Assembly: GCA_963383645.1 (NCBI GenBank)
Contig: OY726560.1
Span: 153,840,988-153,904,987, forward strand
Length of the DNA stretch: 64,000 bases
Source: Muscardinus avellanarius
Lineage: Eukaryota > Chordata > Mammalia > Rodentia > Gliridae
Reading direction: 5' to 3'
The notes under the pieces were generated by a model. That model searched no databases. It saw only the letters and a program-made list of their open reading frames with translations, and had not been told where the DNA came from. A program made the translations under genes and the position numbers. Positions 23,867 to 35,351 of this stretch are shown here, one piece after another. The number at the start of each line of letters is the position of its first letter. Position 1 is the first letter of the stretch.

Positions 23867-24915
23867 GGGAATTGAACTCAGTGGTATTCTACCTCAGAGC
23901 TATATCCCCAGCCCTTTATACTTTCTATTTTGGAACAGAGTCTCCCTAAACTGCCCAGGCTGGCCTCGAACCCATTATCCTTCTGTCTCAACCTTGCAAG
24001 TACTGGGATGACAGATGTGTGCCACCACGCCCAGCTTTTCAGGGCTATCTGGGAGGTTCAGGGCTAGAGAAAAATCACACATGAAACACCAGCCCTAGAT
24101 GAAAGTTCTGCCCCTCTGACAAGTTCCTCTCACATCCCTTCCGCTCCAGCAATCACTGCGCATGCTGATGGGAAATCGGGTTACAAAAGTAACAGTGAAT
24201 CCCAAGCAGGGATCACCAGGTCCTAGGTGCAGGCCCTCCAGAGGCAGGAGCAGCGGGAAAGTGCTTCAGCCAGCTGTGACCTGGGCTCTGCATCCACCAT
24301 CCAACCTCCTGGAACGGGGACCCGCTATTGCTGACAAACAGTCTCTCTGATACCAAAGTCTTCTCCCCAAACCTTAAATATCTCATCTGAACTATGCTCC
24401 CTTGCCGGCTGTCCTCCAGAGGACCTGTGTCCTCCAGGCCCCATCGCTGTCCCCAAGGCCTTCATCAGCAACGAATGAGGGAATATCCCGAGAGCTCCCG
24501 ACTGGGGCGGAGGGAGGTCAGCGTGGCCCTGCTGAGTGAGCGCCAGGCAGAGCTCAGCCCAGCAGCCTGTGGACGGAGGGAGGCTGCGCCCAGGGCTGAC
24601 ACGCAGGGACGCTGACAGCAGAGCATCCTGCTGAGGACATGCTGCCCTGGGGTCACAGCCCACCTGGAAGGGCAGCGGCCTCGTGACTCTGTGCCCACCG
24701 CCCTTCGCCCATTCACCCCTCGCCCTGTGCAAGCAGAGAACCCCAGGCATCCCCCTGGAGGGCTTGGTCACTCTTCTCCACTGGACTCACATCAGTGCCG
24801 TGGAGAGTTTGTTGTAGAGACGCATGACCACGCCTACCAACAGGAGCATGGCCACCAGGATTCCACTGGTAATGACGAGCAAAATGATGGTCCGCAGGTC
24901 AAAAGCCCTGAGCAT
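23553..24915 (-). CDS. FAM24B: FAM24B-like small membrane or secreted protein, 2 coding exons
   Basis: Coding exons 24915-24791 and 23742-23553 join to 315 bases (104 residues plus stop). The N-terminus begins MLRAFDLRT and continues into one hydrophobic helix (about residues 10-32), then the A-A-K-E motif at the splice join, and a cysteine-rich end with C-C-D-E-C and P-P-C-L-C-G-I-N-E-G-L. This is the FAM24 family pattern; the function is unknown and the helix may be an anchor or an uncleaved signal. Oddity: the codon aligned with the paralogue's start ATG is GCT, and an ATG three codons upstream is used instead. The symbol rests on position between CUZD1 and the C10orf88 copy; B rather than A is inferred from synteny. 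Human transcripts are known to read through from FAM24B into CUZD1, and the same head-to-tail order is kept here. Confidence 0.88.
23817..23861. repeat. (TG)n microsatellite
   Basis: About 22 TG units next to a minus-strand SINE between the two FAM24B-like exons. Confidence 0.9.
23862..24036 (-). repeat. Dimeric SINE in FAM24B-like intron
   Basis: Present only in this FAM24 copy, so it entered after the duplication and lies outside the near-identical intron block. Confidence 0.8.
24166..24700 (-). other. FAM24B-like intron block nearly identical to FAM24A-like intron
   Basis: Read on the minus strand, this intron segment matches plus-strand 54250-54785. In the best 230 bases I count about 5 differences. 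The flanking coding exons are much more diverged. Confidence 0.85.
24791..24915 (-). CDS. FAM24B: FAM24B-like coding exon 1 (hydrophobic helix)
   Basis: Acceptor ctctgcccag is identical to that of the FAM24A-like copy; donor gtgagt. Only about 60% of bases match the other copy's exon by eye, far less than the neighbouring intron. Confidence 0.87.
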
Positions 24916-25244
24916 ACCTGGGCAGAGAAGTACAGGCCAGCAATGAAGGCGGTTTCCCTCCCCATGCAGCCACCACAACCCCACACGCTTCCCTTGGCAG
25001 AAGAGGGCCAGACCCGAACACAGAGCCTGTATGTGTGAGCCATGAGGGCTCAAGGTGGGCCTAAGGCAGCCCAGGGGAGGGTGAGAGGGTTACTTCTGTA
25101 TGAAAGGGGACTATAATGCAAAATCCAGAGAGATCAGGACAGTAGAAAGCATCTTTGCCTCTCACAGGAGCCATGTGCCCTTCAGCAACAAATGGTCCTA
25201 CACTGGGACTAGTGACTCCTGAACTCTGCCATGTTCAGAATCAA

Positions 25245-25358
25245 ACTGACCTCTTGCTGTCCAGTAGACTCAGAGATTCCTTTGGGAATGGCTACTTCAA
25301 AACTGACCTCTCACTGTGTACCAGGCTCAGAGGTATCCTATGGGAGTGACTACTTCAA
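25245..25358. repeat. 57-bp direct repeat, two imperfect copies
   Basis: Two copies, starting at 25245 and 25302, both run from actgacctc to gactacttcaaa or the equivalent, with several mismatches. It lies upstream of the FAM24B-like gene. Confidence 0.6.
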
Positions 25359-25460
25359 AATGTTATTTTTCTGGAAGTACTGAGAAAAATCCATTTTGCC
25401 AATAATACAAGATACTTTAAGAAAAAAAACCTTTCAGTTCTACTGAAAAGTGCCATTATT

Positions 25461-25461
<1 letters not shown>

Positions 25462-25505
<44 letters not shown>
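25462..25505. repeat. (GT)n microsatellite
   Basis: About 21 GT units at the start of a minus-strand SINE. Confidence 0.9.
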
Positions 25506-25506
<1 letters not shown>

Positions 25507-25680
25507 ACTGGGGATCGAACCCACAGGCATTCTACCTTCAAGCTATACCTCCAGCCTGATTTTATTTCTTATTTGGAAGCAAGATTTTATTTCTTATTTG
25601 GAAACAAGGTCTCAGTAGGTTGTTAAGAGCCTTGCTAAGTTGCTGAGACTAACTTCGAACCTGTGATCCTCCTGTCTCCA
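25506..25680 (-). repeat. Dimeric SINE, truncated
   Basis: Contains a 24-base internal duplication (ttttatttcttatttggaa twice). Confidence 0.75.
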
Positions 25681-26371
25681 TCATTTCTTCTAAATCCTAA
25701 ATTCTCCCAGAAAAATCCAATTTGGAGTAATCGATTGTTGAATCTAACTCCAAAACTGGGAAAAAGTGGGAAACCCGGGGGAATAGAAAATCAATCTGAT
25801 GGTGAAAACATACTCACTACCTCTGAGTCTTCTTGGCTAGATGAAGGCCTATGGTTAAAAAAAAAAAAGTTACACTTTAATTTTAGGAAATAGAACATCT
25901 TATCAAAAATATCTCAAAGCTTTACCTGAAGAAAGGAAATTCACATTATTGAGGTCCAGGGTTGAAGAACTCACTTTAGAAGTGCTGTCTTCCACCAGAG
26001 CAGGCAGAATGGACGGCCCCTGGCAGCTCTGTGTCCCCGCCAGTTAGGACACAGCTGTGTGACATCAACTCTTAGGCAGCGGCTCTCTTTCTTGGAGTTC
26101 CGAATTCCATTCCATGCACGGGTATCTTTTAGCACCAGTGAAAATAAAAGTGCCCAAACCCAATCTTAAACTATGTAATTCTTAAGACCCCTTTTCGGAT
26201 TTTGTTGCACTTAGGGCCATTTAACAGTTTGATTGCTAATCAAAAGCAAGTTGGGAATCTTAATAAAATTAAAGGGCAGTACCATGGGGAGACTCGTACT
26301 GAAACAGGCGTGTCTCCCCTTTTAGGGTTCTTATCCCAGTGGATTCTGATGAAGGAAGTCCAAGGACTAGT

Positions 26372-26856
26372 TGTTGGGAGCCATTAAGGCCCTCCCCTCG
26401 ATTGGTGTCTCTGACTCAGCTGATTGTCTTTCGCCCAGAGTCAACAAGGTTTGGGGTTATGGAAAGTTCAAAGAGAGGATCAGGTGGTGATGACACGAGG
26501 GTACTGATTGACCTATCTGTAATGTGTGTGTTTTGTATTGGTCTTTATTGTATTCCGGTGGTGGTAGCACGAGAATGTTGATTGACTTGTAGCTGTGTAT
26601 AAATACCTCTGGAAAAACAAAGTAAGCGTCGGCACAATAAAGATGAGATTGACCCAGAAGTTGCGTTGGCCAGGAGCGTCCGCGCAATAGAGAATACTGA
26701 CCCAGGCATAGTCATCGACCCGTAGGAAATATTGACCCACAAACAGGGGTCGACCAGTAGAGATAGTAGGCTGGCGGCTCCCCCACGTTAGGGTTAAAAA
26801 CTCTTCATCCTCACGCCTCACTTCAGAACCCGTACTCTTGCTGGCTGGCTCCGGCA
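26372..26856. mobile_element. Solo LTR of a class II (IAP/ERVK-like) endogenous retrovirus
   Basis: Begins TGTTGGGAGCC and ends CTCCGGCA. It is flanked by the 6-bp duplication actagt (26366-26371 and 26857-26862), the size made by class II integrases. It contains TATAAATA at 26598 and AATAAA at 26636, both in plus orientation, plus an imperfect tandem block in the U3 part. No internal retroviral genes remain; it is presumably the product of LTR-LTR recombination. Confidence 0.8.
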
Positions 26857-27069
26857 ACTAGTGAAGGGCATAGAATATGAAAGATTGTTTTAAGTCAGGG
26901 AAAGATACAAGACAAAGCAGCCCCCCACCCCATGGGGGCAGGGGCAGAAAAAGAGTGACCTGAAGTCTTGGGAAATGTGCTTTTAACTTTACTGAGAGTT
27001 TCCTTCTACCCTTCTATGATTGGTGAAAATCAGGCTTCTGGGGGGAACCAATGACTTTTGCACAATTTT

Positions 27070-29860
27070 TTTAAATTTTTTATTGGTGCACTGTATTCAT
27101 ACATCATAGTGGAATACAAACTTTTGTAGACATATATGCACACATCGCCCAGTCAGCCCCCACCCAATCCCCACCCCATTCTCTCCCCATCCCTCCTTCC
27201 CATGCTTGGCTTAGTGGTTGACATCTAGTATTATAGCAACTTATCCAAAATTAAAAATGATAATCTCACATAACAGTTTCATTTGTCTGATACCAAGCTT
27301 TTGATGACTTAAAGATAAAATTTCAATATTTCTTTTTGCTTTCTTTCTTACCAGAGAATATTTTTTTTCTATTTTTTTAGGTGAAACTATCATATATTTA
27401 TATATTTATTTTTTAGAAAAAAAATCTATCCGAATATGGAATATGGATCCTAGATACCCAAAACGATCTTGAAAAAGAACAAAGCTAGAAGATATATATT
27501 TTCTGATTTCAAACCATATAAAGCTACAATAATTGAAACAGTGTAGTACTGTTCTAAAGGCAGATATATAAACCATTGGAGTTAAATACAAGCCTAGAGC
27601 TAAATTCTTCCCTATATTGTCAAGTTATTTTTGACAAGGTTTCCACGAACATTTGGTGGTGGAAATAATAATCTTTTAACTAAATATTGTTGAAAAATAA
27701 TAATTACATGGAAAAGAATAAAATTGGACCCTTACCTAATCCCATATACAAGTATTAACTCAAAATAGATAAAAGACCTAAATATAAATCTTAAGACTAT
27801 AAACTTTTAAAAGAAAATCTGGGTCATAAAACCTCACAACATTGAAATTGGCAGTGATTTCTTGGATATGATTTCAATGGCACAGGCAACAGAGGAGTAT
27901 ACAAACTCCCTAAAAAATAAAAAAATATTGTATATCCAAAGACAATGTAAACAGAGTTAAAAGTTACTGATTGAATGGGATAAAATATTTCCAAATGCTA
28001 TATCTGAAGGTATATTAATATTCCAGCTAGAAATCCTAAAAATTAACAACAATAAAGGCAAACAATACCATTTAGAGATAGGTAAAAGACTAACATAAAT
28101 AATGAATCTCCACAGATAACCAATCTTAGTTGTCTGTTGGATGGAAAATCTTGTTTCTCTACTTCTGGTGTGTGTTACCTATTTCCTCTTTGTAGTTAAT
28201 CTCTTTGAGTATTTTCTCTAGTGCTGGTTTTGAAGACAAAAATTCTTTCAGTTTCTGTTTGTCATGGAAGCTTCTTATTTCTCCATCTAATTTGATGGAA
28301 AGTTTTGCTGGGTAGGAAATTTTTGGCTGGAAGTTGTTTTCTTTCAGAGTTTGGAATATGTTACTCCAAGCCCTTCTGGCCCTCATGACTTGGTTTGGGA
28401 AGTCTGGAGTGATTCTAATTGGCTTGCCTCTGAATGTCACTTGGCCCTTTGTTTTTGTTGCCTTTAAGATTCTCTGCTTGGCTTCCACATTGGTCATTTT
28501 GACAATTATGTGGCGTGGGGATCCTCTCCTCCGATCCTGTCTAAAGGGAGTTCTATAAGTTTCCTGGATCTGTGTATCAACCTCTTGCTCTATGTTTGGA
28601 AAATTTTCTGCTATTACTTCCTTGAAGAGATTGTTGATCCCTTTGGTTTCACCTTCTTTTCCCTCCTCTATTCCAATTATTCTTAGGTTAGCTCTCTTAA
28701 AATGGGCCCATATTTCTTCAATGTCAGATTCCTGCTGTTGGATATTTTTTTCTAGATTAGATACTATGCGTTCATTTTTGGAATGATCATCTTCTAAGAG
28801 AAAGATTCTGTTCTCCATGTGGTCTAATCGGTTGTTTGTGCTTTGAATTGAGGCCTTTACTTCATTAATTGCATCCTTTATCTCTTTTTGGCTCTCTCTG
28901 AGTTCTTTTCGAAGCACCTCTATTATTTCTACAGTTATTTTCCTGATTTGATCTTCTAGAAGTCTCTGACTTTCTGTTTTATCGGGTTCTGATGTTGTGG
29001 GGTTGTGGGCATTCATTGCTCCAGTGTTATTCCTCTTTCCCATGATTTCGGAAGTTTGTGCCTTCTCTGGGTTCTTCCCTTGGGTCACTATGACTTCACT
29101 TAAGGTGCTCTGGATCTCGAGTCTGTAGTATCTCAGACCCCACTACTCCTTTACTGGGTTGTATCACAGAGTCTCTGACCCAGGGAGTCGATAGAGGCTG
29201 CTTTAAACTATGGGGGGTGCCAGGTTGCACGTTCTCCTATGGTGTGATATCTCTGCCACTGCCACTCCCCTCCCCCACTGGGTCAAGTCCCAGGGAGTAC
29301 AGTACTGGGATTTCTCCTCGGTGGCCCGCAATTTGACTCACTGTTCTTGAGTTCGCAGATGTAGCTGTACTGAACTCGGTGAATTCTCTGCTGCTGCCGC
29401 CGGTGGCAATATGGCACCGCTGCTATGCCCTCGGCGCCGCTGCTATGCCCTCGGCCGTGAGGCTGGCTTATTTCTTCTTGGTTTTGAGTTCCACTCTGAG
29501 TGCCTGCAGCGTGTGCTGAGCTCAGCCACTGGGAGCTTTAGAAGCTCCCTGCGCTGAAAAATCCCACCTGGCTGTTCCGCAGCGGCTCACCTCGGCTTGC
29601 TATAGCCGTTCGGTGAACTCACCGCTGCCGCCAGCAGTATGGCGCTGCTGCCATGTCCTCGGGCGTGAGGCCGGTGTATCTCCTCTGTGGCTCTGAGCTC
29701 TGTTCTCAGTCCGCTTTCTCTCTGGAGCCTGGTGATTTTTTTGTTCCTCTGGTGATGGTGTTTTCTGGCTATGAAAGGCACTGATTTTGTGGTAATGGAG
29801 ATTGGTTGTTAGCGGGGCTCTTAAGCCCCGCTTTTCTCGGTCACCATCTTCCCGGAAGTC
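27070..29860 (-). mobile_element. Composite half-L1-like element, copy 1
   Basis: In the element's sense direction (minus): GC-rich L1 5' UTR from 29860, an open ORF1 (29088-28159), then about 0.7 kb of decayed L1 ORF2 sequence in reverse orientation (27440-28130 on plus), then a 3' end with a G-rich tract and aataaaaaa (27070-27240). The duplication acttttgcacaatttt at 27054-27069 and 29861-29876 encloses the whole unit, so it inserted as one piece. It has no sense ORF2 and must depend on another L1 for mobility (inferred). Half-L1 (HAL1) families with only ORF1 are known; the captured antisense piece is the odd part. Confidence 0.8.
28159..29088 (-). CDS. ORF1 of half-L1-like element, copy 1
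   Basis: 309 codons, open. Coiled-coil N-terminal half, then the L1 ORF1 RNA-binding motif (Q-E-T-Y-R-T-P-F-R-Q-D and H-I-I-V-K-M-T-N) and the C-terminal domain, ending shortly after K-P-A-L-E-K-I-L-K-E. It belongs to a different subfamily from the ORF1 at 8264-9163. Confidence 0.85.
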   Translation of the reverse strand: MTQGKNPEKAQTSEIMGKRNNTGAMNAHNPTTSEPDKTESQRLLEDQIRKITVEIIEVLRKELRESQKEIKDAINEVKASIQSTNNRLDHMENRIFLLEDDHSKNERIVSNLEKNIQQQESDIEEIWAHFKRANLRIIGIEEGKEGETKGINNLFKEVIAENFPNIEQEVDTQIQETYRTPFRQDRRRGSPRHIIVKMTNVEAKQRILKATKTKGQVTFRGKPIRITPDFPNQVMRARRAWSNIFQTLKENNFQPKISYPAKLSIKLDGEIRSFHDKQKLKEFLSSKPALEKILKEINYKEEIGNTHQK

Positions 29861-30093
29861 ACTTTTGCACAATTTTGATCTTTAATTAGAATGTTCATCT
29901 GTGGGCTGGTCGGGGCCCTCATTCCTGACACCCATCAGTGTCTCGCTTTCCTGTTTCCCTCCTCATCTTGCAGAAGGTGCGCACATGAAATGAAATGGGC
30001 CTTTCCTTCCCATTTCCAGGTCCTCTGTCCTGCCTTGCTACTAAAAATACTCAAATGTCTAAAAGGTCAATTTATAGTAGACTTTAATTTTTT

Positions 30094-30283
30094 TTTTTTG
30101 TGGTACTGGGGTTCCTGGAAGCCCTTCTACCTCTGGGCTACACTCCCAGACCTATTTTTACATTTTTATTTGGAAACAGGGTCTCCTAAGCCAGCGCACG
30201 CAGCTGGCATCGAACCTCGCAATCCTCCTGTCTCTGCCTCCCAAGCGTGGGGATTACAAGCGTGCGCCACCACGCCCGGCCTA
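30094..30283 (-). repeat. Dimeric SINE
   Basis: Duplication tagactttaa on both sides; young copy. Confidence 0.88.
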
Positions 30284-31121
30284 GACTTTAAATTTTATGT
30301 TCTAGCCACACAGTAAATTAATTGTTTGTAGCTTTTTAAGAGGACTTACTGTAATTTCTTTGGCATTATATTATGTTTTATGGGTAAAATGAAATTTTTT
30401 TTAAAAGTCATTTGAATAGGCAAAAACCCTGACCGGTTTTAGTCAGGATTCTGTGATTTCAAAATACTTTGACTCAGCAGAGGTAACTCAATTAAATGAG
30501 GGAATTCTTTTAACTACAGTGGGTTATTCCTTACTACTTTTGCCAAAACCTGGATGAGATCAAGAGCAACAGGAGAGATACTGTGAGAATATAATTAGAT
30601 CTTTTCTATCAAAGAAATAGCTTGACATGGGTTCCATTTTGCAAAACTTTTGTGTGCTTGTATTTTCCTAAAGATAGCATCTCCTGGAAATTCGGTCAAC
30701 CTTCCCCCGACATCCCTGTCAGCCAATGGCAAAATGATTGTGAGGCTATGATCCCACCAATAAAGCACAGCACAGAAACCCTCTTCCCCCAACCACATCC
30801 CCAGATGAAAATAAAATGCCTAGCAAGTTTCATCTTTATTGTTCTTGCACACCCGACTTTACTGGTAGCAGGATCCTTATTTTCAAAAAGTAAAATTTGC
30901 CTTGCAGAGCTGCTTTCAAATACAGGCCTTTTTTTTTTTCTCTTGTTGCAACACCATGAAAATTTACTTCTGACGTCAACAAAAATAGGGACACAAGAAC
31001 CTTCAAAAATAATCTCCATAAAACAGTCTAGCAAACATTTGTTCAGAATCAACTTTTTCATAACTCTGGAAATCATCTAAGTCTCGCAACATTCCAGGAA
31101 ACATTTATTCAAAAGAAAGAA

Positions 31122-31535
31122 CCAGCTGGGCGTGGTGGGCACGCTTGTAATCCCCGCGCTTGGGAGGCAGAGACAGGAGGATCGCGCAGGTTCGATGCCA
31201 GCCGCGCGCTCTGGCTTAAGAGACCCTGTTTCCAAATAAAAATGTAAAAATAGATCTGGGAGTGTAGCCCAGAGGTAGAAGGGCTTCCAGGAACCCCAGT
31301 ACCACAAAAAAAAAAAGAACCAAGCTGGGTGTGGTGGTGCACGCGTGCAATGCCAGCATTTGGGAGGCTGAGACAGGAGGATCGCAGTTCATGGACAGCC
31401 TCAGCTACTTAGCAAGGCCCTTCACAACTCAGTGAGCCCTTATTTCAAAAATAAAAGACTAAAAAATCAGGCAGGGGGTGTAGCACAGAGGTACGATGCC
31501 CCTGGGTGGTTCAATCCCCAATACAGAAAAATAAA
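31122..31535 (+). repeat. Two tandem dimeric SINEs
   Basis: First 31122-31316 with duplication aaagaacca; second 31322-31535. Confidence 0.85.
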
Positions 31536-31965
31536 ATAGGAAATAAAAGCTCCACGTGAACAGCAAGCACTATAGTACCATCCTGCTGCTTACTTGTCAG
31601 CTCCATGGTACCTTGCAGATAACAGCCCATATTCCAGTGTGGCAAGCAGAGAATACAGACAAAGGTGCTCTTGTCAAAGCATCATTGAGAACAGTATTTG
31701 AGCTGCCTGCTGACTGCCTGCAGACTGCCTGCAGACCTCACTTGCAAAGCTATCTGTGTTTGATCTGACTTGGAGACCACCCAATACAAAAATCCTTCTT
31801 CAAGAAAGCTTTGGCAAAAACAACTACAGGCAAATGAAAATTCACTAGAGAGGCATATAGCAGATTGAAGAGGCAGAAGAAAGAATTAATGAACTTGAAG
31901 CGAGGCCAATTGAGATGATCCAAACTGAGGAACAGGAAAAACATAAGGAATAAAAATGAACACAG

Positions 31966-32133
31966 GAGGCTGAGACAGGAGGATCGCGGGTTTGCAGACA
32001 GCCTCCGCTACTTAGTAGGCCCTTCGCAACTCAGTAAGACCCTGTTTCAAAATAAAGAATAAAAAATAGGACTGGGGGTGTAACTTGGAGGTAGAATGCC
32101 CCTGGGTTCCAACGCCAGTACTGTAAAAAAAAA
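31966..32133 (+). repeat. 5'-truncated SINE
   Basis: Duplication aaaatgaacacagga on both sides shows that the truncation happened at insertion. Confidence 0.85.
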
Positions 32134-33114
32134 AAAAAATGAACACAGGACTTTCGATTTCTCCTCCAACATGTAAAGAACTTGAGAATTGTCACTGCCA
32201 TCCTCACAACAAGAAAGAAGCTGAACAAACAGAAAATCAACAACTCCTCATAGGTCATCATTCTTTTCATAGAGATTTCCAACATGGACAGAATTCACCC
32301 CTTCATGTCAAATAAAAGCCTCTACTAACTAAAAGTGGAAGGTGATTCTGATGCTTGTATTTTCTGGTCTCCTCAGGGACCAAAGAAGAGGGACCTGGAC
32401 TTCTCACAGTTGAAATAGTAGAGGATAATCTTTAGCATAGTACAGTATTGAAAAGGAGAATGTGGTCTTTAGCACAACACAGTATCTTAAGAGAATGGGA
32501 AAAAGTCTCCCAGGGCAACTCCCCAGGAGAGATTAAGAGGTGTAGGGTTTTGTTCTAACAGTAAGTTTCCTCCTGACCTCCAGGAAAACATATCAATTTT
32601 AGTCACGTATAGATTTATGTGAGAACACAGCAGCTGTGTGACTGGTTCGTTACCAGCAATCCCCAAAGAGTGAGTGTTCCCTTTACTAGCTCACGGGCAG
32701 TACCATAATTAAAGTTCTTCACTGGGATATCTGAACGCCTACCACATGGTAAGCACTGAGTAATTACTTGCAGAACTTTTTTTCAGAGACAAAAATTGAG
32801 ATTGATACAGAAAAGAGGGAGATACACATTCAAGGAAGAACACAGGCTGTCTCAAGAGGGAGAAAGTGAGTTTAGGGTAAAGTCCTTTTTTATAGGAGAC
32901 TCCATGAGGGGTGGGTAGGAGGGCATGGCAGGAGTGAAAGTCTGGGTCTTCTTTTCTGAACCCTCAGGTCCTCATCATTTCATTGGTGGGTGCTGGGTGA
33001 TGCCTGGGCTGGGCCAACAGTCAGACTTTTGGGGAGGAATCCTTTGTTCAGCAAGTATCTCAGGAATTTCAGGTAATGACTGCAATATGAGTTATAAGAT
33101 ATTGTGTTGTTGAG

Positions 33115-33174
33115 GAACCACTTTCACCTCATGGCAGCCAGGAATGGAGGGAGAGGGAGAGGGAGGGAGATAGG

Positions 33175-33237
<63 letters not shown>

Positions 33238-33455
33238 TAGAGAGGAGAGAGGAGGAGAGAGGAGGAGAGAGGAGGAGAGAGGAGGAGAGAGGAGAGAGAG
33301 AGGAGACATACATGAGCATGAGCCAGGGACATAGACAGTCTCCAAGGTTACACCCCTAGTATCCAGGGTCACACTCCTCCAGCCATGACCCACCTCCAAC
33401 CTTGTCTAACACATGAGCTTCTCTGGAGGACATTTTATACCCAAACCATTACAGG
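33115..33455 (+). repeat. Dispersed repeat with expanded GA core
   Basis: The flanks (cacctcatggcagccagga and tttatacccaaaccatt) match the repeat at 48430-48890. The purine-rich middle has grown into a long GA tract. Confidence 0.4.
33149..33306 (+). repeat. Long GA/GGA purine tract
   Basis: About 158 almost pure purines: (GGGAGA)-like, then about 28 GA units, then GGAGAGA units. It is able in principle to form triplex DNA. Confidence 0.9.
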
Positions 33456-34172
33456 TATACAGTAGCATAGGTTTTTACAAATACACAGAGCCAGGTATTT
33501 GCCCTCAAAGTACCCTACAGAAAAGCTCTGTCACCTTAAAGTTTTTCCTTTTGTGGCCCCTGCGATCAGCCTCTCTTCCATATCCTAACTCCTGACAATC
33601 ATTGATCAATTTTTCATCCTATTGTTTTGGTTTTGTAAATTGTCATAGAAATTGAACTGTGTAATATGTAGCCATTGGGACTTAGCTTCTTTTTAGTTTT
33701 TTAGTTTATTGGCATATAACAATTACATATAATAATAGGATGCACTGTAATATATTTGTATGGGACACAATAAAATTTGATTATAATAAATTAAATTACA
33801 TATTTGTCTTGCACATAATAAAATTCTATTCCCCAGCACCTCCCCTTGGCCTCCCCCTTTCCCCCCCATGAACATTTCCTTTACTATACTGGTCTCTTTT
33901 CTATTTTCATAACAGATTTGACTTCTTTCACAAAGGAAAGTTAATTTAAAATAGTTTGTTCATTTTATGATATAGTACTATTCCATTAAGTGACTGTACC
34001 AGTTTATTCGCACCTTAAAGGTTATTTGGACTCATTTACAGCTTTTGACAACTATGTAAAATCTGCTTATATGCATTCACATACATGTTTTTTGTATGAG
34101 CATAAATGTTCAGTTATTTGGTGAGTACCTAGCAGAGGAACTGCTTGGTTGTGAGTTTATATGAAAATGCTC

Positions 34173-34300
34173 AGACTGGGCATAGTGGCATGTACCTGTC
34201 ATCCCCAGCTACTGAGGAGGCGAAGGCAGGAGGACCATCTGAGCTCAGAAATGCAACACTAGTCTGAACTATAGTGAGACATCACCTCAAAAAATTACAA
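34173..34300 (+). repeat. B1/7SL-like SINE monomer
   Basis: Only the 7SL-derived part (gactgggcatagtggcatg to gagacatcacctc); no ID half. Confidence 0.65.
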
Positions 34301-34673
34301 GCAACTGCCAGACTGTTTTACACAGCGGTTGTAGTTGTGGACACCAGCCATCAATAAATTTGAGCTCCTGAGGCTGTCATCAACATTTGATAATGTCAGA
34401 GATCTGTTTGCAGGGCTCCCACTTCTCCAGTGACGACTGACTTGACCTGAACATATTTTCATATGCTTTATTGGCCACTTAGATATCTTTTTTGGGGAAG
34501 TATCTTTTTAGTTCTTTTGATCATTTTTTCAAATTAGATTATTTTCTTACAGTTCATTTTTAAGAGTTCTTTACCTAATAAAAATATAAGTCATTTCTCA
34601 GATCCATAATTTGCAAATATTTCCTTCTAGTCTGTGGCTTTTAATTCCTTCTAGTGTCTTCCATGAAACAAGA

Positions 34674-34866
34674 TTTTTTTTTTTTTGGTGGTACTGGGGT
34701 TTCTGGAAGCCCTTCTACCTCCAGGCTACACTCCCAGACCCATTTTTTATATTTTTATTTGGAAACAGGGTCTCTTAAGCCAGCGCGGCTGGCTCTGAAC
34801 CTGTGCAATCCTCCTGTCTCTGCCTCCCAAGGACGGGGATTACAAGCATGAGCCATCACGCCCGGC
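34674..34866 (-). repeat. Dimeric SINE
   Basis: Duplication catgaaacaagattttt flanks it inside the old L1. Confidence 0.9.
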
Positions 34867-35140
34867 ATGAAACAAGATTTTTAATGAAGTTTTGACGTAT
34901 CTATTTTTTCTTTCGTGAATTACAGTTTTGGTGTCCTATCTGTCTTTGTGAAACTCAGCATCGTGCAGGTTTTCCCCTGTGTCCTTCTAGACGTAGGTTT
35001 ATATTTTTACATGTAGGTCTATAATTCATATTGCTTTAATTTTTGTATGTGAGGGTCTTGTATTTTGTGTTGAGGATATTAGCATGTAGGCATTCAATTT
35101 GTTTTAAAAGATTACTTTCTATTGAAATGACCTTAATTTT

Positions 35141-35351
35141 TTTTTTTTTTTGGTGCTGGGGGTGGAACCCAGGGACCTTCTACCTCTGGGCTATACTCCC
35201 AGGCCTATTTTCTATTCTATTTGGAAACAGGGTCTCACTAAGTTGCTGAGAGCCTCACTAAGTAGCTGAGGCTGGCTTCGAACCTGTACGATCCTCCTGT
35301 CTCAGCCTCCCAAACGCAGGGATTACAAGCGTGCGCCACCACGCCCGGCGA
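35141..35351 (-). repeat. Dimeric SINE
   Basis: Duplication gaccttaa; inside the old L1. Confidence 0.88.

Noticed and set aside
24325..24771. 148-codon minus-strand frame as a gene
   Set aside because: It lies in the FAM24B-like intron; the counterpart differs by frame and mostly by amino-acid-changing substitutions. Reported only as a curiosity.
25925..26045. Possible 5' non-coding exon of the FAM24B-like gene (a donor-like gtaaag on the minus strand at 25925)
   Set aside because: Only one splice-like signal and no transcript evidence; not strong enough to list.
33092..33399. Ser/Leu- and Arg/Glu-rich frames
   Set aside because: Translations of the GA/CT repeat only.
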